Shown: piece after piece, positions 1 through 8,269 of the stretch
Layout of the letters: each line of letters begins with the position of its first letter
Numbering within the stretch: position 1 is the first letter of the stretch
NCBI GenBank assembly: GCA_002345545.1
Contig: DDVW01000024.1
Span: forward strand, 65,621-105,719
DNA from: Stenotrophomonas sp. UBA2302
GTDB lineage: Bacteria > Pseudomonadota > Gammaproteobacteria > Xanthomonadales > Xanthomonadaceae
Length of the DNA: 40,099 nucleotides
Direction: 5' to 3'
Translations under genes and position numbers: made by a program
The notes under the pieces: model-generated
Told to the model about the DNA's origin: nothing
The model's database searches: none
Seen by the model: the letters and a program-made list of their open reading frames with translations, nothing else

Positions 1-434
1 TGGGCGCCGACCGAGCCGCCGGGGGCGGCGAAGCTGATCATCACGTCATCCATGCGCCAGCGTGGCAGGAAGTTGAAATGGACCAGCAGCGCACGCACGT
101 CCGGATCCCACTTGTCCACGTCCTGCACCAGCAGGGTCCAGTCGTGGTCGGGCATGCCGGGGAATTCCTCCTCCTGGAACGGGCCGGTGCGCACCGTCCA
201 GCCGTCGGTGGCGCGATCATGGTTGACGATGCGGGCCAGCGTGCCGTCCTCGCAGGCCAGGCCGGCCAGGTCGTCCGGCGATACGGGCGTCTGGAAGTCC
301 GGGAGCGCGCCACGGATCAGCAGCGGGCGCTTCTGCCAGTAGTCGCGCAGGAAGGTGGCCGGGCTCATGCCCAGCGGCTGGCCCGGCTTGGCCTGGATTT
401 CGATCGGGTAGGTCTTGTGCTTGCGTGCAGCCAT
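1..434 (-). CDS. roxA: 50S ribosomal protein L16 arginine hydroxylase, N-terminal part (RoxA/YcfD)
   Basis: Partial gene: the first 144 codons, reading leftward from ATG at 434, run off the window edge. The family is a cupin/JmjC-type 2-oxoglutarate- and iron-dependent oxygenase that hydroxylates an arginine of ribosomal protein L16. The visible part matches the E. coli YcfD pattern as I remember it: a DYWQKRPLLIRGA block near residue 30, SPDDLAGLA near residue 52, a GWTVRTGPF segment, DWTLLVQDVDKW, and WRMDDVMISFAAPGGSVG at the cut. The iron-binding HxD motif normally follows that last segment and lies outside the window, so catalytic competence cannot be judged. About 280 bp separate it from the divergent phosphoesterase gene. 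I see no convincing promoter in that gap. Confidence 0.88.
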   Translation of the reverse strand, partial: MAARKHKTYPIEIQAKPGQPLGMSPATFLRDYWQKRPLLIRGALPDFQTPVSPDDLAGLACEDGTLARIVNHDRATDGWTVRTGPFQEEEFPGMPDHDWTLLVQDVDKWDPDVRALLVHFNFLPRWRMDDVMISFAAPGGSVGA

Positions 435-718
435 GGGGAAATCCTTGCAACGGGTGTGCGGGATACGGGCGCCAGATGCGCCAAGGCCGCTATTGTCTCC
501 TTGTTGGATGCAAACCGCACGGCCGGCGGCGCGACGCGGGTCAGCGTGGCAATAGCGGCAGGCGGGAGCTTTGATCAGATCCAGTGTGGCCCGCGCATGG
601 TGATGGCAGCGGCCCGTGGCCGGAAGCCTGTGCACACCTGCCGTGCAAATCCGCCGGAGTGATTCCTCATCCGCGTCCGGGAGATAATCGGCTCCCGTTG
701 TCCTGCTGGAGATTGTCC

Positions 719-2272
719 GTGCGCCACTTTCTGTTTGCCGGCCTGTTGCTGGCCTGCGCACCGCTGGCAGCGGCCGCCAACTGTCTGCAAGGAGCGGTGT
801 TCGCCGACGCCAACGGCAATGGCCTGCGCGATGCCGGTGAGCAGCCGCTGGCCGGCATCGCGGTATCCGATGGTGAGTACATCGTCCGCACCGGTGCCGA
901 TGGCCGTTACCAGCTGCCGGCCTCGACCGGGGCCCCGGTGTTCGTGATCAAACCGGCCGGCTACCGGGTGGCCACACGTGCCGACGGCCTGCCGGACATC
1001 TGGCGTGCGGGCACGCAGCCGGGCACACGCAAAGGCTGTCGCAAGTCCAGTGCCGGCGCACAATGCCATCCGTTCGCGCTGGTGCCCGATGGCGATGCAC
1101 CGGCCAGCTTCCAGACCCTGCTGATGGCCGACAGCCAGACCAGCAACGCGCAGGAAGTGGGGTACTTCGAGCGCGACATCATCGCGCCGTTGCGCGGTAA
1201 CCATCAGGCCCGGCTCGGCCTGACCCTGGGCGACATCACCAACGATGAGCCAGCGCTGTATCCGGCACTGGTGGCGGCGGTGACCTCGCTGGGCGTGCCG
1301 TGGCTGCATGTGCCGGGCAACCATGACATGGACGTGGATGCACGCAGCGACGCCACTTCGCTGGCCAGTTACCACCGCGCACTGGGGCCGGACACCTATG
1401 CCTGGGAGGAGCGCTCGATGGTGTTCATCGGGCTGGACGACATCATCGCCCAGCCGGGGCAGACCCCGGCCTATGTGGGCGGCCTGCGCGAGGACCAGTT
1501 CGCCTTCCTCGAACGCTATCTGCCGACCGTGCCGGAGGACCGGCTGCTGGTGATCGGCGTGCATATCCCGCTGTTCGACCGCCGTTTCCGTGAGGCCGAC
1601 CGCACGCGTCTGTTCGCATTGCTGGAAAATCGCGCCAACCGGCTGGTCCTCAGCGGCCACACCCACGAACAGAGCCAGACCTTCTGGGATGCGTCGCGTG
1701 GCTGGAACGGCGCCACGCCGCTGCACGAATACAACGTCGGCGCGGCCTGCGGCGCGTTCTGGTCGGGGGTGAAGGATGCGCAGGGCATTCCCGACACCAC
1801 CATGGCCGATGGCACACCCAACGGCTACGGCCTGCTCAACGTGCAGCCGCAGGGCCGCTACAGCGTGGAGTACCGCGATGCCCGTGGCCCGGCCGAGGAG
1901 CAGATCGCACTGCATGCGCCGAAGGTGCTGCGCCATGGTGCCTACCCGGCGTGGGGCGTGTACGCCAACGTGTTCATGGGCTATGACGGCCTGCCCGTGG
2001 AATTCCGCGTCGATGACGGCGACTGGCAGCCGATGAAGCGGGTCCAGCAGCCCGATCCGCGCCTGCTGGTGGAGAACATCGCCGACGACCTGGCCACGTC
2101 GCTGCGCGGCTACGACCGCTCGCCCGAGGCCACGCCGTCCACCCATCTGTGGCGCGCGGCGCTGCCGACGAAGCTCGAGGAGGGCGAGCACACCGTGGAA
2201 GTGCGCACTACCTTGAACGGCAAACCCTACAGCGCCCGCACCACCTATAGGCTGCAGGACGCCATGCCCTGA
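719..2272 (+). CDS. secreted calcineurin-like metallophosphoesterase
   Basis: A 517-residue protein with an N-terminal signal peptide (about residues 1-20, ending in an alanine run). Next comes a beta-rich domain (about 22-120) containing the calcium-type loop DANGNGLRD seen in SdrD-B-like or MetallophosN domains. The metallophosphoesterase core follows with MADSQ (136-140), LGDITND (169-175), PGNHD (199-203) and the later GVHIPL and LSGHTHE blocks, which together supply the two-metal site. The remaining C-terminal 150 or so residues match the MetallophosC arrangement. I chose GTG 719 because GGAGA at 708-712 lies six bases upstream and the signal peptide starts exactly there; the frame is open further upstream but without a signal sequence. 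It probably hydrolyses a phosphoester in the periplasm or outside the cell; the substrate is unknown. Confidence 0.85.
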   Translation: MRHFLFAGLLLACAPLAAAANCLQGAVFADANGNGLRDAGEQPLAGIAVSDGEYIVRTGADGRYQLPASTGAPVFVIKPAGYRVATRADGLPDIWRAGTQPGTRKGCRKSSAGAQCHPFALVPDGDAPASFQTLLMADSQTSNAQEVGYFERDIIAPLRGNHQARLGLTLGDITNDEPALYPALVAAVTSLGVPWLHVPGNHDMDVDARSDATSLASYHRALGPDTYAWEERSMVFIGLDDIIAQPGQTPAYVGGLREDQFAFLERYLPTVPEDRLLVIGVHIPLFDRRFREADRTRLFALLENRANRLVLSGHTHEQSQTFWDASRGWNGATPLHEYNVGAACGAFWSGVKDAQGIPDTTMADGTPNGYGLLNVQPQGRYSVEYRDARGPAEEQIALHAPKVLRHGAYPAWGVYANVFMGYDGLPVEFRVDDGDWQPMKRVQQPDPRLLVENIADDLATSLRGYDRSPEATPSTHLWRAALPTKLEEGEHTVEVRTTLNGKPYSARTTYRLQDAMP

Positions 2273-2379
2273 CGCGGCGCGGGTGTCGCCACCGGCCGCA
2301 CTCCAGCAGCGGTATTCCTGCACAGGGCCATGGCGGCGGGAGTGCTACCGTGGGCGCCTCCTTCACGCGGAAGTTGCCC

Positions 2380-2808
2380 ATGGAAACCGGACACCTGCAT
2401 CGCGGCCGCCTGATCGACCACCTGCAACTGGTGGTGCGGGATCTGGTGGCCAGCCAGCGCTTCTACACTGCGGTACTGGCTACGCTCGAAGTGCCGATCG
2501 GCGGCACCGGCGAGGACTACTTCTGGGCCGACGAACTGTTCGTCTCCAGCGCCGACAGCATCGCCGCGCAGGGCCAGCTCACCGGTCGCCAGCATCTGGC
2601 CTTCCAGGCCCGCGACCGGGCGATGGTCGAGGCCTTCCATCGCGCCGCATTGGCAAACGGCGGCCGCGACAACGGTGCCCCCGGCGAGCGGCCGTATCAC
2701 CCCGGCTACTACGCGGCCTTTGTGCTGGACCCGGACGGCAACAACATCGAGGCGGTGTTCCATGGCGAGGCGCGCCGCAATGTGCCGTCGGTCGAGATCA
2801 CGTTTTGA
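2380..2808 (+). CDS. VOC (glyoxalase/bleomycin-resistance fold) protein
   Basis: A 142-residue protein of the vicinal oxygen chelate fold. The N-terminal strand RLIDHLQLVVRDLVASQRFY carries the usual first metal-ligand histidine. The C-terminal DPDGNNIEAVFHG carries the metal-ligand glutamate in the DPDGNxIE signature. A GQLTGRQHLAFQARDRAMVEAF segment marks the start of the second beta-alpha-beta-beta-beta module. I place the start at ATG 2380; the frame also allows GTG 2350, but the extra ten residues do not look like part of the fold. The substrate cannot be told from sequence: the family includes lyases, dioxygenases, isomerases and antibiotic-binding proteins. A second VOC gene follows 17 bases downstream, so the two are probably co-transcribed. 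The two proteins are too different to look like a recent duplication. Confidence 0.85.
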   Translation: METGHLHRGRLIDHLQLVVRDLVASQRFYTAVLATLEVPIGGTGEDYFWADELFVSSADSIAAQGQLTGRQHLAFQARDRAMVEAFHRAALANGGRDNGAPGERPYHPGYYAAFVLDPDGNNIEAVFHGEARRNVPSVEITF

Positions 2809-2825
2809 TAGACGAAGGGCATCGC

Positions 2826-3269
2826 ATGCGGCCGCCAGCCGGGAATGGGCCTTTGCCGCTGTTCAGCGTGCAGCGCATCGATCATGTGGTGTTGCGGGTG
2901 GTCGACGTCGAGCGTGCCATCACCTTCTATACACAGGTGCTGGGCTGTGTGGTGGTGCGTCGGCGTGATGACCTGGGGCTGGCGCACCTGCGCGCCGGGG
3001 CCTCGATGATCGATCTGGTTGCTGTGGACGGTGTGCTTGGACGCCGTGGTGGCATAGCCGCGGGCAGGGTGGGGCGCAATGTCGACCACCTGTGCCTGCG
3101 CATCGAACCGTTCGATCAAGCATGCCTGCGTGCGCATCTGGCCGCGCATGGCGTGGCGGTGGATGGCCCGGTCACGGTCAATTTCGGTGCCGAGGGCGAG
3201 GGCCCGTCGCTGTACCTGCGCGATCCCGACGGCAACACCCTGGAGCTGAAAGGCGCCTCCGGCGGCTGA
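2826..3269 (+). CDS. VOC-fold protein (glyoxalase/dioxygenase-like)
   Basis: A 147-residue VOC-fold protein. It begins with a short leader and then VQRIDHVVLRVVDVERAITFYTQVLG, whose HVVLRV histidine is the expected first metal ligand. The middle has NVDHLCLRIEPFD, the start of the second module with its histidine. The end has SLYLRDPDGNTLELKG, where the glutamate in NTLEL is the last ligand. It resembles the virulence-protein/STM3117-like single-domain VOC subfamily. I chose ATG 2826; the frame is open much further upstream, but that part overlaps the preceding VOC gene in another frame and is non-coding in character. It is likely in one transcript with the VOC gene just upstream and ends before a two-way terminator. 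Substrate unknown. Confidence 0.85.
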   Translation: MRPPAGNGPLPLFSVQRIDHVVLRVVDVERAITFYTQVLGCVVVRRRDDLGLAHLRAGASMIDLVAVDGVLGRRGGIAAGRVGRNVDHLCLRIEPFDQACLRAHLAAHGVAVDGPVTVNFGAEGEGPSLYLRDPDGNTLELKGASGG

Positions 3270-3380
3270 GGCTGCGGCGCGGGCCACCTGCATGGGCGGA
3301 TGGGATTGCCGGGTGGCGATGATGCATCCGCCAGTGCCGCGCAGGGGTTGCGACCATTCCAATGGATGCCGTACACACAC

Positions 3381-3405
3381 AAACGGCGCCTTCACGGCGC
3401 CGTTT
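3381..3405. terminator. bidirectional hairpin terminator between the VOC pair and suhB
   Basis: Arms AAACGGCGCC (3381-3390) and GGCGCCGTTT (3396-3405) enclose a five-base loop. The arms are rich in G and C and flanked by A on the left and T on the right, so it can act in both directions. It lies between the convergent ends of the second VOC gene (3269) and suhB (3432). The T tracts are short (three), so efficiency is uncertain. Confidence 0.7.
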
Positions 3406-3431
3406 ACGGGATCGGGCGGTTGTGGGCCGGA

Positions 3432-4259
3432 TCAGAACTTGGCGTTGAACTCGGCGGCGTAGCCGGTGTTGACGATGACCTTCTGCAGCGCCTCGCACAC
3501 CTTGATGTTGCCGGCGACGATCTGCTGGGTCTCGGGGCCGCGCGAATCCATGCGGTCCGGGGTCGAACCACGATAGGTGCAGACCTTGCCGCCGGCCTCG
3601 CGCACCAGCAGCACGCCGGCGGCGATGTCCCAGGCCTTCACGCCGGCCTCGAAATAGGCGTCGGCACGTCCGCAGGCGACATAGGCCAGGTCCAGTGCGG
3701 CCGAGCCGGTGCGGCGCACGTCCTCGGCCTGCACCAGCAGCGTGTCGACGGTCTTGAGCTGGGCGCTGGCGCGGCTGCGTTCGCGCGGGGCGAAGCCGGT
3801 GTGGATCATCGTGCCTTCCAGATCCTTGCGCTCGGCCACGCGGATACGGCGGTCGTTGAGCACGGCGCCGTTGCCGCGGCTGGCGGTGAACAGCTCGTTG
3901 CGCAGCGGATCGAAGATCACCGCGTCGATCGGCTCGCCGTTCTCGACCAGGGCGATGGAGACGCAGTAGTGCGGGAAGCCGCGCAGGTAGTTGCTGGTGC
4001 CATCGAGCGGGTCGATCACCCACATGAAGCGATTGACGCCCTGCAGGCCGCCTTCCTCACCGAAGATGCCGTAGTCGGGATAGGCGCGCTTGAGTTCCTT
4101 GACGATGACCTTTTCCGCATCGCCGTCGACTTCACTGGCGTAATCCATCCGGCTCTTCTGCACCACGTTCAGGGCTTCAAGCTTGTTGATGTTGCGGAGC
4201 AGGACGTTGCCGGCGAGGCGGGCGGCCTTGACCATGACGGTGACGGCGGGTTTCTGCAT
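3432..4259 (-). CDS. suhB: inositol-1-monophosphatase family protein SuhB
   Basis: A 275-residue cytoplasmic, magnesium-dependent phosphatase of the inositol monophosphatase family. Metal-binding motifs are complete: GEEGG at 67-71, [11 protein letters not shown] from residue 80 with the aspartates at 83 and 86, and AWDIAAG with W210 and D211. In E. coli, SuhB also joins the rRNA antitermination complex through NusA; whether it does so here cannot be read from the sequence. I chose ATG at 4259 ([10 protein letters not shown]) because it matches the usual family start and has GGAG eight bases upstream; the frame continues 28 codons further up without family resemblance. It is divergent from trmJ with 120 bp between, a gene order also common in other gammaproteobacteria. 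Confidence 0.93.
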   Translation of the reverse strand: MQKPAVTVMVKAARLAGNVLLRNINKLEALNVVQKSRMDYASEVDGDAEKVIVKELKRAYPDYGIFGEEGGLQGVNRFMWVIDPLDGTSNYLRGFPHYCVSIALVENGEPIDAVIFDPLRNELFTASRGNGAVLNDRRIRVAERKDLEGTMIHTGFAPRERSRASAQLKTVDTLLVQAEDVRRTGSAALDLAYVACGRADAYFEAGVKAWDIAAGVLLVREAGGKVCTYRGSTPDRMDSRGPETQQIVAGNIKVCEALQKVIVNTGYAAEFNAKF

Positions 4260-4379
4260 GGCGAAAGGCTCCCGTGAAGGCAGAGATCGGATTGGCGGGG
4301 GAAAAGAGCGGGTCGGCGCAAAGGCCGTCGCGCAGTTTACCATCTACAGCTGTCTGGCTCCTGATTTTTTCAAATATCC

Positions 4380-5144
4380 ATGTCTGTTTCTGCCCATATC
4401 CGTTTTGTCCTCGTCGGCACCCAGCATCCTGGCAACATCGGCGCGGCTGCGCGGGCGCTGAAAACCATGGGCCTGGCGCGGCTGGTGCTGGTCGCGCCCG
4501 AGAAGCCGCTGGACGAGGTGGCCTTCCGCCGCTCGGCGGGGGCGGAGGATGTGCTGGGCGATGCGCCGGTGTTCGCCACCCTGGCAGAAGCGGTGGCCGA
4601 CTGCCGGCTGGTGCTGGGCTGCACCGCGCGCTCGCGGCGGGTGCAGCTGGAGGAGCTGCTGCCGGAGGCCGGTGGCCAGCGTGCCGTTGCCAAGGCCGTC
4701 GAGCCGGCCGAGGTTGCTTTCGTCTTCGGGCGGGAACGCACCGGGCTGACCAATGATGAGCTGCAGCTGTGTCATGCGGCAGTGCATATTCCTTCCGATC
4801 CGGAATTCAGCTCCTTGAATCTGGCGGCGGCCGTGCAGGTGCTCGCCTATGAGGTACGCATGGCAGCGCTGGAGCGGGAGCAGGCGGCGCCGGTGACCGC
4901 AGCGCCGGTCCATGATGATGAGATGCCGGCGAGCCATGCCCAGGTGGAAGGCCTGTTCGGGCAGCTGGGCGACACCCTGGACCAGATCGATTTCCACAAG
5001 GGCCGCGCTCCGGAATCGGCGATGCGCAAGCTGCGCCGGCTGTTCATGAAGGCGCAACTGAGCGAGCACGAGGTGCGCCTTTTGCGCGGCATCCTGTCCG
5101 ATGCCCAGCGCATGGCCAGACTGGCCAATGAGGGGCGCAATTGA
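4380..5144 (+). CDS. trmJ: tRNA (cytidine/uridine-2'-O-)-methyltransferase TrmJ
   Basis: A 254-residue SPOUT-class RNA methyltransferase that uses S-adenosylmethionine to methylate the ribose of nucleotide 32 in tRNA anticodon loops. Evidence is the N-terminal FVLVGTQHPGNIGAAARALK block (binding the RNA and starting the knot), then the AdoMet-binding trefoil knot: FVFGRERTGLTNDE (about 119-132), the IPSDPEFSSLNLAAAVQV segment and YEVRMA. The C-terminal part after about residue 170 is the helical extension found in TrmJ and not in the shorter TrmL proteins. Length fits E. coli TrmJ (about 245). The start ATG 4380 is fixed by homology, but only an AT-rich stretch and no good Shine-Dalgarno sequence precedes it, so translation initiation may be weak. 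Confidence 0.92.
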   Translation: MSVSAHIRFVLVGTQHPGNIGAAARALKTMGLARLVLVAPEKPLDEVAFRRSAGAEDVLGDAPVFATLAEAVADCRLVLGCTARSRRVQLEELLPEAGGQRAVAKAVEPAEVAFVFGRERTGLTNDELQLCHAAVHIPSDPEFSSLNLAAAVQVLAYEVRMAALEREQAAPVTAAPVHDDEMPASHAQVEGLFGQLGDTLDQIDFHKGRAPESAMRKLRRLFMKAQLSEHEVRLLRGILSDAQRMARLANEGRN

Positions 5145-5207
5145 GGCAGCCTCATGCCTCCGGATTTCCGGTACGCTTGAGCGCGATCAGCTGGGGGAGT
5201 TGAGGTC

Positions 5208-6125
5208 TTGCGACTGTGGCAATGGCTCTGGGGAGCCGCACTGGCGTTTGTTGCGGTGATGCCGGCGGCCGGCGAGGCGGTCGAGCGCTCGGTGCTGGTA
5301 CTGGGACGGATCAGCGATGATCCGCAGGCCCATTACGAGCAGTTGAAGCCGCTGCTGGACTATGTCGTTCCCCGGATGCGGGATGTCGGCATCGCCGAGG
5401 GGCGCATCCTGATGGCCAAGGATCCGCAGCAGATGGCCAGCTACCTGCGGCGCGGTCGGGTCGACTGGGTCACTGAAACCTCAGGCACCGGCATGGCGCT
5501 GGAGCAGCGCAGCGGGGCGAGGCCGCTGTTGCTGACCGAGCGCAATGGCGTGCGTACCTATGAGAGCCTGTTTTTCGTACGTCGTGACAGCCCGATCAAC
5601 ACGCTCGCAGACCTCAAGGGGCAGACGCTGGCGCTGCAGAGCGTGGCGTCCACCAGTGCCTATCTGGTGCCGGCGATGACCCTGCTGGAGCAGGGCATCC
5701 GGCCGGAAATCCTGCTCTCGCCGCTGGATACGCCTGCCGCCGATGCGGTGGGTTATGTGTTCGCCCGCTCGGAACTGAATATTTCCACCTACGTGCACAA
5801 GCGGCTGGTCGATGCCGGAGCGGTCAGCAGCCTTGACTGGGAGGATGTCCGTGCCATGCCCCCCGCGTTCCGCAGAGATCTGCGCGTGATCCACCGCAGC
5901 GAGCCGGTGCCACGGGCGCTGGAAATGGTGCGGGGCGACCTCCCCGCGCCGGTACGGCGGCGACTGCAGGAGGTGTTGCTGGAAGCCAGCCGGGACCCCT
6001 TGGCGGCACCGGCCCTGCGCAAGTTCTTCGGTACCACCGGCTTCCATGTCGTCGACCCTGCCAGCCACCAGAGGTTGGCGCGGCTGCGCGCCGGGCTGGT
6101 GCGCGTGCGCCTGGAGGTGGAATGA
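5208..6125 (+). CDS. PhnD-like periplasmic substrate-binding protein, partner of a GGDEF-EAL protein
   Basis: A 305-residue protein with a signal peptide (MRLWQWLWGAALAFVAVMPAAG) and a two-lobed solute-binding domain of the phosphate/phosphonate-binding type (PhnD-like). Recognisable parts are SVLVLGRISDDPQAHYEQLKPLLDYV at the start, the VDWVTETSGTG strand-loop, FFVRRDSPINTLADLKGQTLAL in the hinge, and the C-terminal DPLAAPALRKFFGTTGF. The start is TTG 5208, supported by GGGGGAG at 5193-5199 with an eight-base gap. No ABC permease or ATPase gene is nearby. Instead its stop overlaps the start of a membrane c-di-GMP enzyme (ATGA). I infer that it senses a ligand in the periplasm and passes the signal to that enzyme, as NspS does for MbaA in Vibrio. 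The ligand is unknown; no lipobox is visible. Confidence 0.82.
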   Translation: MRLWQWLWGAALAFVAVMPAAGEAVERSVLVLGRISDDPQAHYEQLKPLLDYVVPRMRDVGIAEGRILMAKDPQQMASYLRRGRVDWVTETSGTGMALEQRSGARPLLLTERNGVRTYESLFFVRRDSPINTLADLKGQTLALQSVASTSAYLVPAMTLLEQGIRPEILLSPLDTPAADAVGYVFARSELNISTYVHKRLVDAGAVSSLDWEDVRAMPPAFRRDLRVIHRSEPVPRALEMVRGDLPAPVRRRLQEVLLEASRDPLAAPALRKFFGTTGFHVVDPASHQRLARLRAGLVRVRLEVE

Positions 6126-8269
6126 AGCGGATCGGTCTCGGGCTGCAGGCCCGCTTCCTGCTGGCGATGGCCAGGGCGCTGCTGGTGGTCGGCGCCATCG
6201 TGGCCTTGTTGCTGGCACGGCAGGCGTTGAACCAGCGCGAAGTACTGCGGGTCAGTGGTGCGGTGGTATCGCAGGTGTTCGACCAGCGGTTGCGTGACCA
6301 GGGCATATCCCTGGCTGAATCCCTGGCCGATACGCTGGTCAACCCACTGTATTACTCGGACCTGGATGCGATCGGCGCGCTGGTGCGCAACACCGTGAGC
6401 CAGGAGGCGATCAGCTACATCCTCGTGCATGACCCGGAAGGGCGGCTGATTCACGACGGCACGATGGAAGTGGCCGGCTACGGGCGGCAGATGCAGGACC
6501 CGCTGGCGCCCGGGGCGATTCACGCGGTCAAACAGCTGGTACAGGGCTCTCCCGCGGTATTGGAGGTGGATCAGCCGATCGTTATAGGCGGGCAGCGCAT
6601 CGGCGGCGTGCGGGTGGGCATGAACCTGATGCCGGTGCTCGCCAAGGAGGCCGAGGCGATGCAGCTGCTCAAGCAGCGCATGCGCGACAGCGAACGGCGG
6701 CAGCTGGGCTGGGTGCTGCTGCTGCTGTTTGCGCTGGTCGGCTTCGCCTGCGCGATGGGGCTGTACGTGCAGCGCACACTGGTGCGCCCGATCCGCTGGC
6801 TTGGCCATGCCGCGCGCCGGATCGAGCAGGGCGACTACCAGCTCGAGACCCAGGGAATGCGGCTGGGCGGTGAGCTGGGCGAGTTGATGCAGACCTTCGA
6901 ACGGATGAGCCGGAGCATTGCCCGGCATGACCGGGAGGTGCGGCAGATGGCCTATACCGACGCACTGACCGGCCTGACCAACCGGCTGGCGTTCCGCGAG
7001 GCGCTGGATCACCGCCTGCAGGGCGCGCGCGCCTCCGGCGGCGGCTTGGCGCTGCTGTTCATCGATATCGATGAATTCAAGCGGGTCAACGACACCCTCG
7101 GGCACGAGGCCGGTGACGAGGCGCTGCTGCAGTTCGCACAGCGGATCGCGGTGGCGGTGGAGCAGGAGGGCGATGACGATACCCTGCTGGCGCGCTTCGG
7201 TGGCGACGAGTTCGTGCTGCTCGTCGGCGATGGCCGCGACCAGGCCAGCAACACCGCTGCGCGGCTGGCCGAACGGCTGGTGCAGGACCTTGCCGCGGCG
7301 CTGGAAGTGCAGGGGCGCGAGATTTTCCTTGGCAGCTCGATCGGCATCACCCTGTTCCCGGAAGATGCCGGGGACGCCACGGTGCTGCTCAAGAACGGCG
7401 ACATCGCCATGTACCAGGCCAAGATGGCCGGCAAGAACTGCTTCCGCTACTACAGCCGGGCGATGGACCACGCGGTGGAGCGGCGCCTGCACCTGGAGCA
7501 GGAGCTGCGTGGCGCCTGGGAGCGCGGTGAGTTGCGGCTGGTCTACCAGCCCGTTTTCCGCACCCGCGACCGTGTCCTGGTCGGCGTGGAAACCCTGCTG
7601 CGCTGGGAGCATCCGGTACTGGGAGCGATCCCGCCGCCGGTCTTCATCGACGTGGCCGAGCAGAGCGGCCTGATCCAGATGCTCGGCCCCAAGGTGCTGC
7701 ATGCGGCCTGCCATCAGGCCCGCCAGTGGCCGCGCAACATCATCGGCGAGGAACTGTTCGTCTCGGTCAACGTATCGCCGCGACAGCTGCGCAATGGCGA
7801 TCTGGTCGGCGAGGTCGCCAGTTGCCTGCACACCTCGGGACTGGCTGCGTCACGCCTGCATCTGGAGCTGACCGAAACCGCCGTGATCGGCGATGAGATG
7901 CTGGCCGCCTCCCTGCTGGAAAAGCTGCATCGCACCGGCATCAAGGTCTGGCTGGATGATTTCGGTACCGGCTTCTCCGGCCTGAGCCATCTGCGGCAGG
8001 TGCCGGTGGACGGGGTCAAGATCGACAAGAGCTTCATCTCCGACCTGCAACGCGATCCCGATGACCTGGCGCTGACGTCGGCGATCATCGCCATGGCCCA
8101 TGCGCTGGGCATCACCGTCGTGGCCGAAGGGGTCGAGCAGCGGGCCCAGTTCGAACTGCTCGAGCAGCGCGGCTGCGATCTGGTGCAGGGTTACTGGCTC
8201 AGTCGTCCGCTGGAGTCGGAGGATCTGGTGCGTCTGCTGGAAGGTGCCAGGACCGTGGTGCCGGATTGA
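6122..8269 (+). CDS. membrane-bound GGDEF-EAL c-di-GMP signalling protein
   Basis: A 715-residue inner-membrane protein. Order: membrane helix (about 10-33), periplasmic sensor region (34-192), second membrane helix (195-217), HAMP linker (about 216-270), GGDEF domain (about 275-445) and EAL domain (about 455-705). The cyclase motif is intact, RFGGDEF with GGDEF at 360-364. The inhibitory RxxD site is missing: DDDT stands in the equivalent place. In the EAL domain the signature is ETLLR (490-494) rather than EALLR; the metal-binding glutamate stays, and DDFGTG (612-617), KIDKSFI and AEGVE are all present, so phosphodiesterase activity is expected. It is translationally coupled to the upstream binding protein. 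Probably either bifunctional or switched by the binding protein; the net direction cannot be predicted. Confidence 0.92.
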   Translation: MKRIGLGLQARFLLAMARALLVVGAIVALLLARQALNQREVLRVSGAVVSQVFDQRLRDQGISLAESLADTLVNPLYYSDLDAIGALVRNTVSQEAISYILVHDPEGRLIHDGTMEVAGYGRQMQDPLAPGAIHAVKQLVQGSPAVLEVDQPIVIGGQRIGGVRVGMNLMPVLAKEAEAMQLLKQRMRDSERRQLGWVLLLLFALVGFACAMGLYVQRTLVRPIRWLGHAARRIEQGDYQLETQGMRLGGELGELMQTFERMSRSIARHDREVRQMAYTDALTGLTNRLAFREALDHRLQGARASGGGLALLFIDIDEFKRVNDTLGHEAGDEALLQFAQRIAVAVEQEGDDDTLLARFGGDEFVLLVGDGRDQASNTAARLAERLVQDLAAALEVQGREIFLGSSIGITLFPEDAGDATVLLKNGDIAMYQAKMAGKNCFRYYSRAMDHAVERRLHLEQELRGAWERGELRLVYQPVFRTRDRVLVGVETLLRWEHPVLGAIPPPVFIDVAEQSGLIQMLGPKVLHAACHQARQWPRNIIGEELFVSVNVSPRQLRNGDLVGEVASCLHTSGLAASRLHLELTETAVIGDEMLAASLLEKLHRTGIKVWLDDFGTGFSGLSHLRQVPVDGVKIDKSFISDLQRDPDDLALTSAIIAMAHALGITVVAEGVEQRAQFELLEQRGCDLVQGYWLSRPLESEDLVRLLEGARTVVPD

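Noticed and set aside
575..2323. Open frame on the minus strand opposite the metallophosphoesterase
   Set aside because: Antisense to a gene with signal peptide and complete catalytic motifs; the antisense product has no recognisable domain.
5789..7831. Open frame on the minus strand across the binding protein and GGDEF-EAL genes
   Set aside because: Crosses two coupled genes on the other strand and shows the low-complexity composition of GC-driven shadows.
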